DNA from: JBJYIN01 sp046237015
GTDB lineage: Bacteria > Pseudomonadota > Gammaproteobacteria > Enterobacterales > Enterobacteriaceae
Assembly (NCBI RefSeq): GCF_046237015.1
Contig: NZ_JBJYIN010000006.1
Location: 1-64,000 of the forward strand
Length of the DNA stretch: 64,000 bases
Direction: 5' to 3'
The position numbers and the translations under genes were made by a program. Under the pieces are notes generated by a model that was given only the letters and a program-made list of their open reading frames with translations, had not been told where the DNA came from and searched no databases. Shown piece by piece: positions 26,374 through 34,565 of the stretch. Each line of letters begins with the position of its first letter. The first letter of the stretch is position 1.

Positions 26374-27150
26374 TTATTTTCCGCTCATTGCGTTATGAAT
26401 ACTTGCCAGCCAATCTGGTACCGTCAGGTGGAAGGATTCGATCATCTTCATATCAAAACCGCGGAAGAAGGCACTCAGGACGAACAGCGCGACAATAGCG
26501 ACCATCATGACTTTGGTTACGCGGTTCCAGCCGCTCTCTTCCACGCCTTTACCGATCAGAATACCGAGCACCAATCCTGGTACGGCGTTGCCCATAATGA
26601 GCTGAGCTGCGCCGCCAAATACGGTTGCCCAGAAACCTGATTTTTTACCTGCATCAATGGCTGCCAGCCAGAAAATGACCGGCATGACGATGTTGACCAG
26701 TAAATTGGCAGCGGGAACCAGCACTTTCACCGCAGTGACCTGCAAGGCTGCGGGTACGGAAGAGGCCGTCAGATTGAGGAAGGTCACGACAATCATGCCG
26801 ATGATGCCGCAGGCAATCGCCATTTTTTTCGGATCGTGCAGCGTTTCCCCTACGTTACGGTTTTTCACCATTAAAGCGGCAGCCCCCCAGTTGGGGATGA
26901 TGCGATGGTCAACGTCCTGCGTGAAAGCCCCTGCCGCCACGGATGACGCCCAGGCATTGAAGAAAAACCCAAGTCCGAAGGAGAAGTGGGAGGCGGGATC
27001 GCCCTCACAGGAATTGAGTTCACCCAGAGTACGAAATGCGCCCATTCCCTGAGTGGTGGGTGCGTGGAACATACGTGCAGCCCCAGCGCCGACACCCACG
27101 CCGACCAGTGCGCCGATGACGAGCGATTTTATTAATATGATTAAAAACAT
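26374..27150 (-). CDS. DUF4311 family membrane protein
   Basis: A 258-aa polytopic membrane protein with about six to seven helices, starting MFLIILIKSLVIGALVGVG. It has a polar loop after helix 1 (HAPTTQGMGAFRTLGELNSC, then EGDPASHFSFGLGFF) that could form a substrate- or partner-binding region. It lies 9 nt upstream of DUF4310 and is probably its partner subunit. The pair recalls E. coli YhfT, an uncharacterised membrane protein in another operon with PLP enzymes and amidohydrolase-like proteins. Function is inferred from context only. Confidence 0.8.
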   Translation of the reverse strand: MFLIILIKSLVIGALVGVGVGAGAARMFHAPTTQGMGAFRTLGELNSCEGDPASHFSFGLGFFFNAWASSVAAGAFTQDVDHRIIPNWGAAALMVKNRNVGETLHDPKKMAIACGIIGMIVVTFLNLTASSVPAALQVTAVKVLVPAANLLVNIVMPVIFWLAAIDAGKKSGFWATVFGGAAQLIMGNAVPGLVLGILIGKGVEESGWNRVTKVMMVAIVALFVLSAFFRGFDMKMIESFHLTVPDWLASIHNAMSGK

Positions 27151-27205
27151 CAGCCAGTCCTTTCATGTTGAACCATTCATTTCGATCTGTTCATTAGCGG
27201 AACCG

Positions 27206-27505
27206 TCAGGTTTGTGTGACGAAATCCACGTTATCGAGATTAATGGCGGTTACGTTGACGGTAACATCCAGTTCTACGCTGAATGAACGTCGTTCTCGGC
27301 GCAGAAAGAAAAACAAAAACGCTTCTTTACGCACCGTTTCACGCGCATAAACAACCTGCACATCCTGTGGCTCAATACGCAGTAAAATATGGGGAGATGA
27401 TTTCATCACGGCGGCTTGCACATGGTTCAACGCATCGGCAAAGACGCCCGCCTTGCTGCTCCCCTTACCTTGAACTCTTACCGTGGTGGTAAATTGCGTT
27501 TTCAT
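27206..27505 (-). CDS. DUF4312 family protein
   Basis: A 99-aa soluble protein, MKTQFTTTVRVQGKGSSKAG onward, with a central helix (ADALNHVQAAVMKSS) and beta-strands, and a cluster of aromatic and basic residues (FLFFFLRRERR, about 65-75). Always linked to SFCGS and DUF4310/4311 proteins. It could be a cytoplasmic component of the proposed transporter, comparable in place to a PTS EIIA/EIIB, but no phosphorylation motif is recognisable. It starts 2 nt after the SFCGS stop. Confidence 0.78.
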   Translation of the reverse strand: MKTQFTTTVRVQGKGSSKAGVFADALNHVQAAVMKSSPHILLRIEPQDVQVVYARETVRKEAFLFFFLRRERRSFSVELDVTVNVTAINLDNVDFVTQT

Positions 27506-27507
27506 GG

Positions 27508-27873
27508 TCAGACACCGTATTTTTTCTTCCAGGCTTCGACCAGTCGTTCACCCAGTTCTTCTTTATCCATAAAGCCAAAACCCAGCACGTTGCAGCCGTC
27601 ATTAATCGCGGTGACGCCTTCTTCAATTGAACGCATGCCGTATCTGGCTTTGTAGCCGTGTTTATTCTGTGCGGTAATGGCACCTGCTCCTCCGCTACCG
27701 CAAAAGGAGATACCAAAAGTGGCATTTTCCGCTTTCATCACATCGCCGAGTTTCATGTCTGCGGCCATACCCGGTACGACAACTGAGCGTCCCCCTGCTT
27801 TTTCGACGCCCGCCGCGACTTTCTGACCTTTTCCCAAACGATCGCCAATGACTACGATAATTTTCTCCATCAC
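27508..27873 (-). CDS. glycine-rich SFCGS family protein
   Basis: A 121-aa soluble alpha/beta protein. An N-terminal strand-loop-helix, MEKIIVVIGDRLGKGQKVAAG, is followed by VVVPGMAADMKLG and the defining ISFCGSGGAGAI (about 68-80) with a single prominent Cys. The small Rossmann-like layout resembles PTS EIIB subunits and the E. coli YhfU family. Whether the Cys is phosphorylated is a hypothesis. It lies 13 nt downstream of the PRD gene and 2 nt before DUF4312. Confidence 0.8.
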   Translation of the reverse strand: MMEKIIVVIGDRLGKGQKVAAGVEKAGGRSVVVPGMAADMKLGDVMKAENATFGISFCGSGGAGAITAQNKHGYKARYGMRSIEEGVTAINDGCNVLGFGFMDKEELGERLVEAWKKKYGV

Positions 27874-27886
27874 TCACTCCTCACGG

Positions 27887-28210
27887 TTAAAGGTTCTCTT
27901 TTGCTACTTCGAAGTGGACCGACAGCAGCCAGGCCTCTTCGTCGGGCAGATTGCCAAATTCCCTTACGACTTCACGCGCCAGACGCATTGAGTCGGCCGA
28001 TATCTCTTCGAACAAACTTTCCTCTACATCCGGCAGTGGTTCACCGGTTACTGAGCGGTGCGCCATGGCGCGTACATGGGAAACCAACATCTGTTGCTGT
28101 ACTGCGTTTGGGACGATGTTGTGGCGGTTGAGTAATTCGCCGATCCATACCAGCATGCGATCGGCAAGTGGTTCACTGTGCTTTGCTTCACGACTCCCGG
28201 TTTCGTTCAT
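27887..28210 (-). CDS. stand-alone PRD-domain protein
   Basis: A 107-aa protein consisting of one PTS-regulation domain: ADRMLVWIGELLNRHNIVPN, conserved His in LVSHVRAMAHR, GEPLPDVEESLFEEIS, and a second His in LLSVHFEVA. It has no DNA- or RNA-binding domain, so it may modulate the PRD regulator encoded at the operon end. I chose ATG 28210 (GGAG 5 nt upstream); the frame is open to 28303. It is the first gene of the operon. Confidence 0.8.
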   Translation of the reverse strand: MNETGSREAKHSEPLADRMLVWIGELLNRHNIVPNAVQQQMLVSHVRAMAHRSVTGEPLPDVEESLFEEISADSMRLAREVVREFGNLPDEEAWLLSVHFEVAKENL

Positions 28211-28296
28211 TACCGCTCCGTTATTCACATGTCGTATTTGATTAAAGGGGTTGAATGCACAGTACCTGTAGGGAAGAAAGGTTTGTAGCGAGTTGT

Positions 28297-28346
28297 TTTC
28301 CACTTCAAAGTGGAAATTGAGAAGGCTGTAGTGATTAAGATCACAT
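28297..28346 (-). promoter_or_regulatory. operator palindrome and CRP-like site upstream of the SFCGS operon
   Basis: A perfect 9-bp inverted repeat, TTTCCACTT / AAGTGGAAA with a 2-bp centre, lies at 28297-28316. At 28330-28345, AGTGA-TTAAGA-TCACA matches the CRP consensus with one mismatch. Both lie 87-136 bp upstream of the PRD start and 116 bp or more from the putP stop on the other side. They suggest specific operator control plus catabolite control. Confidence 0.6.
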
Positions 28347-28461
28347 CATTTTGATGTTTGTACGGTAGTCGTGTTAAGCGTGATAAGAGCCAGAGGAAAA
28401 AGCTGGGAGGATAATCAAGAAGGTAACCAATGGCAGGCGCAGCTTGCTGCGCCTGATGAGA

Positions 28462-29946
28462 TTAAACGGTTTTGAATTCGGTTTCCGCTTTATTAAAACG
28501 TTCTATGACCGCGTTTGATGGCGCACGATCGAGCAAACTCACGATAAAAATCGTCAGGCTACCAAACAGGAAACCTGGGATGATTTCATATAAATTCAGC
28601 CATGCGTATTGTTTCCAGACGATGACGGTAATCGCCCCCACCAACATGCCCAGCAGCGCACCATTACGTGTCATTCTCGGCCAGAGCAGGGAAATAAGGA
28701 TGACCGGACCAAACGCAGCGCCAAAGCCTGCCCAAGCATAGCTTACCAGCCCCAGTACACGGTTTTCCGGGTTTGCAGCCAGTACGACAGCAATGAGCGC
28801 CACTAGCAGCACCATTCCCCGACCGACCCATACCAGTTCTTTTTGCGTGGCGCTTTTACGTAGAAAGGGGCGATAGAGGTCTTCGGTGATCGCGCTGGAA
28901 CACACCAGTAATTGGCAGCTTAGGGTACTCATCACCGCAGCCAAAATCGCTGATAGCAGAACGCCAGCAATCCACGGATTGAACAGCAGCATGGAGAGTT
29001 CAATAAACACTCGTTCACTGTTTTGTGAGACGCTGCCAGCTTGTTCTGGATGATTAGTAAAATAGGCGATACCAAAGAAACCGACCATTACCGCACCAAC
29101 CAGACACAGGATCATCCAGGTCATGCTGATACGGCGTGCGCTACGGATCGTATGGTGAGAGTCTGCCGCCATAAAGCGCGCCAGAATATGCGGCTGCCCG
29201 AAATAACCCAGTCCCCAGCCCATCAGCGAAATAATCGCGATGACATTCATCCCTTTAAACATATCCAGATTGGCCGGATTTTTCGCCTCAATCACCAGCA
29301 AGGAGGTGTCAATGCCGCCCAGCGACAGGATCACCATCACTGGCGTCAAAATCAGAGCAAAAATCATCAGGGTGGCTTGTACGGTATCAGTCCAGCTTAC
29401 GGCTAAAAATCCGCCAATAAACGTATAGGCGATGGTCGCGGCAGCGCCTGCCCATAATGCTGAACCGTAGCTCATATTGAAGGTGCTTTCGAACAGACGA
29501 GCACCGGCTACGACGCCAGACGCACAGTAAATCGTGAAAAATATTAGAATAATCAGTGCAGAAATGACGCGCAGTAACTTATTGGTGTCTTCAAAACGGT
29601 GAGTAAAGTAGTCGGGTAAGGTGAGCGCATTATGGTTGACTTCGGTATGGACACGCAGACGGCCTGCCACGAGTTTCCAGTTTAAATAGGCACCTAGCGT
29701 TAGCCCAATAGCGATCCAGCTTTCAGAAACACCGGAAATAAAAACGGCCCCCGGCAGCCCCATCAGGAGCCAACCACTCATATCCGATGCGCCCGCGGAG
29801 AGTGCGGTAACCACGCTTCCCATCCTGCGCCCACCCAGAATGTAATCACCAAAGTTATTGGTGGCGCGATAGGCAAATAGGCCAATGAGTACCATCCCGA
29901 AAATATATACCAGAAACGTCACCAGCGTAGGTGTGTTTATTGTCAT
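28462..29946 (-). CDS. putP: sodium/proline symporter
   Basis: A 494-aa Na+/solute symporter of the SSS family (E. coli PutP 502 aa) with thirteen expected membrane helices. The N-terminal GDYILGGRRMGSVVTALSAG region with SDMSGWLLMGLPG (about 33-65) contains the Na+ and proline site residues. The C-terminus is cytoplasmic (DRAPSNAVIERFNKAE). It imports proline. In relatives it is divergent from putA; here putA is a remnant, so imported proline may serve osmoprotection or protein synthesis unless another PutA exists. Confidence 0.95.
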   Translation of the reverse strand: MTINTPTLVTFLVYIFGMVLIGLFAYRATNNFGDYILGGRRMGSVVTALSAGASDMSGWLLMGLPGAVFISGVSESWIAIGLTLGAYLNWKLVAGRLRVHTEVNHNALTLPDYFTHRFEDTNKLLRVISALIILIFFTIYCASGVVAGARLFESTFNMSYGSALWAGAAATIAYTFIGGFLAVSWTDTVQATLMIFALILTPVMVILSLGGIDTSLLVIEAKNPANLDMFKGMNVIAIISLMGWGLGYFGQPHILARFMAADSHHTIRSARRISMTWMILCLVGAVMVGFFGIAYFTNHPEQAGSVSQNSERVFIELSMLLFNPWIAGVLLSAILAAVMSTLSCQLLVCSSAITEDLYRPFLRKSATQKELVWVGRGMVLLVALIAVVLAANPENRVLGLVSYAWAGFGAAFGPVILISLLWPRMTRNGALLGMLVGAITVIVWKQYAWLNLYEIIPGFLFGSLTIFIVSLLDRAPSNAVIERFNKAETEFKTV

Positions 29947-30076
29947 TCAACTCTCCGCTTTCATTATTATTCGCCCACCCTTGCCGGTGGCGATAGGTCT
30001 TTGTCTTTACCCTGCTGGCCGGAACGAAGCACTGCAGTAGGCATTATCGATGGCTATAGCGCCGTCTGTGAACCGC

Positions 30077-30094
30077 GTTGCACAATGTGGCAAC
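30077..30094. promoter_or_regulatory. PutA-type operator in the putP-putA control region
   Basis: GTTGCACAATGTGGCAAC contains the GTTGCA hexamer known to be bound by the PutA ribbon-helix-helix domain, and an inverted GTTGC/GCAAC pair 8 bp apart. It lies between putP and the putA remnant, as expected for the put operator. The surrounding 29947-30149 has no gene. Confidence 0.5.
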
Positions 30095-30149
30095 CCGACG
30101 GATATTGCTCGTTCACCCGAGTGTCCTTTTTAATGGCAGGATGTCGTGC

Positions 30150-30397
30150 ATGGGCTCTACCACGATGGGGTAAAACTCGACGCGGCAATGCGTGACCGTC
30201 TTAAGGATGTGGCACAACGAATCGATCGTACGTCGCGCTGGTTTATCAAACAGGCTATTTTCAGCTACCTCGAACGCCTCGAAAATGACATGAACGCGCC
30301 TGAAATATTGCAATTGACGGTATCGGGTCAAATTGAAGCGGAGGAGATTATGCCGCAATCTCGGGAAGGTGTCGCGTTGATGTGTCCGGCTGTACCA
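30150..30397 (+). pseudogene. putA: putA remnant (ribbon-helix-helix domain plus fused fragment)
   Basis: The native start ATG GGC TCT ACC ACG ATG GGG (30150) matches E. coli PutA MGTTTMG, but one G is missing from the next codon, so the frame stops at 30171-30173. In the shifted frame the RHH DNA-binding domain continues cleanly: GVKLDAAMRDRLKDVAQ and FIKQAIFSYLERLEN. It then jumps to SREGVALMC, which lies near residue 170 in intact PutA (about 1320 aa), and ends in unrelated sequence. Lesions: one frameshift, one internal deletion and loss of all catalytic domains. A GTG at 30146 could still express the RHH domain. Confidence 0.88.
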
Positions 30398-30436
30398 ATA
30401 TCGCCCACTGGGAACAAGCGCTTAGCCGACAGATTA

Positions 30437-30477
30437 TCGGGAATGAGGCGCTTTTTTATCAACGGCCTCATTCCCGA
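30437..30477. repeat. perfect 13-bp inverted repeat
   Basis: TCGGGAATGAGGC (30437-30449) pairs perfectly with GCCTCATTCCCGA (30465-30477) around a 15-nt loop with a T6 run. It lies between the putA scar and ppiC, 20 bp after the ppiC stop. It could act as a ppiC 3'-end structure or mark the deletion endpoint. Confidence 0.6.
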
Positions 30478-30497
30478 CAAGATGAATCGTTGGGGGA

Positions 30498-30779
30498 CTA
30501 GTTGCGATATAACACTTTAATCAAATGGTAGCCGAACTGGGTTTTCACCGGTCCAAACGGCTTCAGTAATTCGCAAGAAAATACCGCTTTATCAAAGGCC
30601 GGAACCATGTCGCCTTTGCGGAATTCACCGAGATCACCGCCGTTACGTTTCGATGGGCAGGTCGAATATTGTTGTGCCAGTTTCTGAAAGTCAGCCCCTT
30701 GTTCCAACTGTGCCAGAATGTCGTTGGCCTGTTGTTCGGTATCGACCAGAATGTGTAGTGCTGCTGCGGTATTTGCCAT
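30498..30779 (-). CDS. ppiC: parvulin-type peptidyl-prolyl cis-trans isomerase C
   Basis: A 93-aa single-domain parvulin, the same length as E. coli PpiC. Conserved motifs are ALHILV (about 7-12), CPSKRNGGDLGEFRKGDMVPAF (about 41) and the C-terminal TQFGYHLIKVLYRN. It is a cytoplasmic foldase with no signal peptide. The gene is divergent from rep, as in E. coli. Confidence 0.95.
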   Translation of the reverse strand: MANTAAALHILVDTEQQANDILAQLEQGADFQKLAQQYSTCPSKRNGGDLGEFRKGDMVPAFDKAVFSCELLKPFGPVKTQFGYHLIKVLYRN

Positions 30780-30996
30780 ATTGTTACCTTTGATTTAAGC
30801 GAGAGATTCTTGCGCGCAATGTAACATTTGCGACGCAATATGTGGATCATTCCTGAATAGCGGACGCATATTTAATGCTCCTTTTCTCTTGCATCCTCGC
30901 GTTTGTGGCGGGACTCGTCAGGGGATAATCCTCACTCAAGATCGACCCTGCTTTCTGCTACAATTCCTTTCCGTTTAATGAGTGAGCAAAAGAGTG

Positions 30997-33018
30997 ATGC
31001 GTTTAAATCCCAGCCAACAGCACGCCGTCGAATTTGTTACTGGTCCTTGTCTGGTTCTGGCGGGCGCCGGTTCGGGTAAAACACGTGTGATTACCAATAA
31101 AATTGCTCATTTAATCCGCCAGTGCGGTTATCAGGCCCGGCATATCGCGGCGGTTACCTTCACCAACAAAGCGGCACGTGAAATGAAGGAACGTGTCGCG
31201 CAGACGCTGGGCCGTAAAGAAACGCGTGGGCTGGTGATCGCAACCTTTCACACGTTGGGGCTGGAAATCATCAAACGTGAATATGCGGCTCTGGGAATGA
31301 AAGCGAATTTTTCCCTGTTTGACGATCAAGATCAGATGGCGTTATTGAAGGAATTGACAGAGCAATGGCTGGAAAATGATAAAACGCTGTTGCAGCAATT
31401 AACGTCAATGATCTCAAATTGGAAAAACGATCTTGTCGATCCGTCCGGTGCGGCAGCGATGGCGCGTTCTGAGCGCGATAAGTTGTTCGCTCACTGTTAT
31501 TCGCTCTATCACGACCATCTGCGCGCCTGTAACGTGCTGGATTTTGACGATCTGATTTTGTTACCCACCTTGTTGCTCAAACGTAATGATGACGTGCGAG
31601 AGCGTTGGCAAAACCGTTTGCGCTATTTGCTGGTGGATGAGTATCAGGACACCAATACCAGCCAGTATGAACTGGTGAAATTACTGGTAGGCAGCCGGGC
31701 CCGATTTACCGTCGTGGGCGATGACGATCAGTCTATTTACTCCTGGCGTGGTGCGCGTCCACAAAATCTGGTCCTGCTAAAACAGGATTTTCCTGCGCTC
31801 GAAGTGATCAAGCTAGAGCAAAATTACCGTTCTTCCGGTCGTATTCTGAAAGCGGCTAATATTTTGATTGCCAACAATCCCCATGTGTTTGAGAAACGTC
31901 TGTTTTCCGAACTTGGCTACGGCGATGAGCTGAAAGTGATAACGGCGAATAATGAGGATCATGAAGCTGAGCGTGTGGTGGGGGAGCTGATTGCACATCA
32001 CTTTATTAAGAAGACGCAGTATGGCGACTACGCCATTTTGTATCGCGGTAATCACCAGTCACGACTGTTTGAAAAAATGCTGATGCAAAACCGGATTCCT
32101 TATCGGATTTCTGGCGGTACGTCATTTTTTTCTCGTCCCGAGATCAAGGATTTACTGGCCTATCTGAGGGTGTTAACGAATCCAGACGATGATAGCGCCT
32201 TCTTACGTATCGTTAATACACCGAGGCGTGAGATTGGCCCCGCGACATTGAAGAAGCTAGGTGAATGGGCTAACCAACGTAACAAAAGCCTGTTTAATGC
32301 CAGTTTCGATTTGGGACTGACACAATCGCTAACCGGACGTGGATTGGAATCACTGCAACGGTTTACCCAGTGGCTGGCGGATATTGCGCGTCGGGCCGAG
32401 CGGGAGCCGGTCATTGCCGTCCGCGATCTCATTCATGGGCTGGATTATGAAAGTTGGTTGTATGAAACGTCGCCCAGCCCTAAAGCCGCAGAAATGAGGA
32501 TGAAAAACGTTAATCAGCTTTTTAGCTGGATGACCGAAATGCTGGAAGGGTCGGATCTGGATGAGCCCATGACATTGACACAGGTTGTGACCCGTTTCAC
32601 CTTACGGGACATGATGGAACGTGGAGAAAGTGAGGAAGAGCTGGACCAGGTGCAGTTAATGACGTTGCATGCTTCTAAAGGATTGGAGTTTCCCTATGTT
32701 TTCCTGGTCGGAATGGAGGAAGGGCTGCTGCCGCATCAAAGTAGTATCGATGAAGACAATGTTGATGAAGAACGCCGTCTGGCCTATGTCGGTATTACGC
32801 GTGCGCAGCGGGAACTGATCTTCACTCTATGCAAGGAACGGCGTCAGTATGGTGAGCTTGTCCGTCCGGAGCCCAGTCGTTTTTTACTTGAGTTACCACA
32901 GGATGATTTGTTGTGGGAGACGGAACGAAAGGTAGTGACGGCCCAGGAGCGGATGCAAAAAGGGCAAAGTCATCTGGCGAGTATTCGTGCACAGTTGGCG
33001 AAAGCCAAAGGGGAATAG
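30997..33018 (+). CDS. rep: ATP-dependent DNA helicase Rep
   Basis: A 673-aa superfamily 1A 3'-5' helicase, the same length as E. coli Rep. It has the Q motif NPSQQHAVE, Walker A AGAGSGKT (about 24-31), motif II VDEYQDTN, motif III GDDDQSIYSWRGA, and motifs V/VI in MTLHASKGLEF and VGITRAQREL. It helps replication forks pass protein roadblocks through its C-terminal contact with DnaB. I chose ATG 30997 (MRLNPSQQ); a GTG at 30982 adds five residues not found in E. coli. Confidence 0.97.
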   Translation: MRLNPSQQHAVEFVTGPCLVLAGAGSGKTRVITNKIAHLIRQCGYQARHIAAVTFTNKAAREMKERVAQTLGRKETRGLVIATFHTLGLEIIKREYAALGMKANFSLFDDQDQMALLKELTEQWLENDKTLLQQLTSMISNWKNDLVDPSGAAAMARSERDKLFAHCYSLYHDHLRACNVLDFDDLILLPTLLLKRNDDVRERWQNRLRYLLVDEYQDTNTSQYELVKLLVGSRARFTVVGDDDQSIYSWRGARPQNLVLLKQDFPALEVIKLEQNYRSSGRILKAANILIANNPHVFEKRLFSELGYGDELKVITANNEDHEAERVVGELIAHHFIKKTQYGDYAILYRGNHQSRLFEKMLMQNRIPYRISGGTSFFSRPEIKDLLAYLRVLTNPDDDSAFLRIVNTPRREIGPATLKKLGEWANQRNKSLFNASFDLGLTQSLTGRGLESLQRFTQWLADIARRAEREPVIAVRDLIHGLDYESWLYETSPSPKAAEMRMKNVNQLFSWMTEMLEGSDLDEPMTLTQVVTRFTLRDMMERGESEEELDQVQLMTLHASKGLEFPYVFLVGMEEGLLPHQSSIDEDNVDEERRLAYVGITRAQRELIFTLCKERRQYGELVRPEPSRFLLELPQDDLLWETERKVVTAQERMQKGQSHLASIRAQLAKAKGE

Positions 33019-33062
33019 CGTCGTTGCTATTTCCTTCCCCTATTGTTTTCGCCGCTCATCGC

Positions 33063-34559
33063 TTACCGGGATGCTTCTTCCAGTATCAAGGGCCAGTGAA
33101 CATAGCTTTGCCAGCGGCTCTCTTGTTCCAGCGCTTCGGCACGTAACGGATGCTGAGTCATCCATCCGGCAGGCAGAATAACGCGCAGATTTTCCCCTTC
33201 GACACGCAAGCGTACCGCCGGTAGCGTATCATCGCGCCTGCGACTGGCAAAAATAATCGCCAGTCGCAGCAAACGGCACAAGTGCTGTGCTTGTATCACT
33301 GGCAAGGCGTTTTGCTGACTGAGTGGAGCCAGATCGACAGGGTTGCTTTGATTCTGTAATAACGTAGCCAGAAGCTTCTTTTGTGCAGGGGTAAAACCGG
33401 GAAGATCGCTGTGACGGATAAGATAGGCCGCATGTTGCGGGGATTGGCGGAAATCGATGCTAAGGCCGATTTCATGTACCAGACAAGCATTTTGCAGGAG
33501 TTCACGACATCGTGTATCCAGTTGCCAGTCTCGAGCAACCTGCTGTAGAAAGTTATCCGCCAGTGCAGCAACCCGCTTGGCTTGTTCACTATCCAATAGG
33601 TAACGGCGCTGCAAATTATGCACGGTACGGTGACGAATATCCTGCTCAATCGGAAGATGCAACATGCCGTAGACCAAGCCTTCGCGTAGTGCGCCGCCAG
33701 CCAGCGTCATGGTTGTGATGCCAAGTTCCTGAAAGATTGCCAGCAAGATCGCCAACCCGCTGGGGAAAACCAACGCTCTTTCCAGCGTCAGGCCTTCTAT
33801 CTCCAATTCTTCCAGCTTATCGCATTGAATCGCATGCTGCTTTAACTGCTGGAGTTTGGTCAGCGTGACATATTCATCCATGCCCTGAGCGACCATGATT
33901 TCCTGCAACGCCTGTACGGTACCCGACGCACCAACGCAAATCTGCCAACCCTGTTCACGCAGAGAAGCCGCGATGGGACGTAGCATGTCACGGGCGGCCC
34001 GCTCGGCTCGCTCGAAATTGCCGGCTTCCAGATTACGATCGCTAAAATAACGCTCCAGCCAGGTCACGCAGCCCATCGGCAGGCTGATAAGCTTTGTTGC
34101 TTTGGCTCCGACTCCGGTTGCCAGCTCCGTGCTGCCACCGCCAATATCGACAACCAGTCGCTGTTCCGGTCCACCTGTCGTGTGAGCGACACCCTGATAA
34201 ATCAGTCGGGCTTCTTCTTCTCCGCTGATGACCTGAACCGGTAGCCCCAGAATATCCTGCGCCCGTTGTAGAAATGCATCGGCATTGGTGGCCAACCGCA
34301 ACGTTGCGGTTGCAACAACGCGCACTTGTTCCTTTGGGATATCCTGCAATCGTTCTGCAAAGAGTTGTAGACACTGCCAGCCTCGCTGCATCGCTTCTTG
34401 CGATAGCTGATTCTCTTTATTCAATCCTGCGGCAAGACGAACCTTTCGCTTTATCTTTGCCAGCGTCTGAATGCTGCCTGCCGATTCCCGGACGACTAAC
34501 ATATGAAAGCTGTTAGAACCGAGATCAATGGCGGCATAAAGTGAAGAGGCGCTTAGCAT
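33063..34559 (-). CDS. gppA: guanosine pentaphosphatase / exopolyphosphatase
   Basis: A 498-aa Ppx/GppA-family phosphatase (E. coli GppA 494) that hydrolyses pppGpp to ppGpp and shortens polyphosphate. The N-terminal ASKHA nucleotide motif IDLGSNSFHMLV (about 10-21) and the second phosphate loop VVDIGGGSTEL (about 140) are clear, and a C-terminal HD-like helical domain follows. It starts 6 nt after the rhlB stop, so the two form an operon. It converges on rep. Confidence 0.95.
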   Translation of the reverse strand: MLSASSLYAAIDLGSNSFHMLVVRESAGSIQTLAKIKRKVRLAAGLNKENQLSQEAMQRGWQCLQLFAERLQDIPKEQVRVVATATLRLATNADAFLQRAQDILGLPVQVISGEEEARLIYQGVAHTTGGPEQRLVVDIGGGSTELATGVGAKATKLISLPMGCVTWLERYFSDRNLEAGNFERAERAARDMLRPIAASLREQGWQICVGASGTVQALQEIMVAQGMDEYVTLTKLQQLKQHAIQCDKLEELEIEGLTLERALVFPSGLAILLAIFQELGITTMTLAGGALREGLVYGMLHLPIEQDIRHRTVHNLQRRYLLDSEQAKRVAALADNFLQQVARDWQLDTRCRELLQNACLVHEIGLSIDFRQSPQHAAYLIRHSDLPGFTPAQKKLLATLLQNQSNPVDLAPLSQQNALPVIQAQHLCRLLRLAIIFASRRRDDTLPAVRLRVEGENLRVILPAGWMTQHPLRAEALEQESRWQSYVHWPLILEEASR

Positions 34560-34565
34560 GTGCGT

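Noticed and set aside
30385..30513. Open frame reading SGCTNIAHWEQALSRQ onward after the putA scar
   Set aside because: It has no start codon in a sensible position, and much of it is encoded by the 13-bp inverted repeat, so it is more likely non-coding scar sequence.
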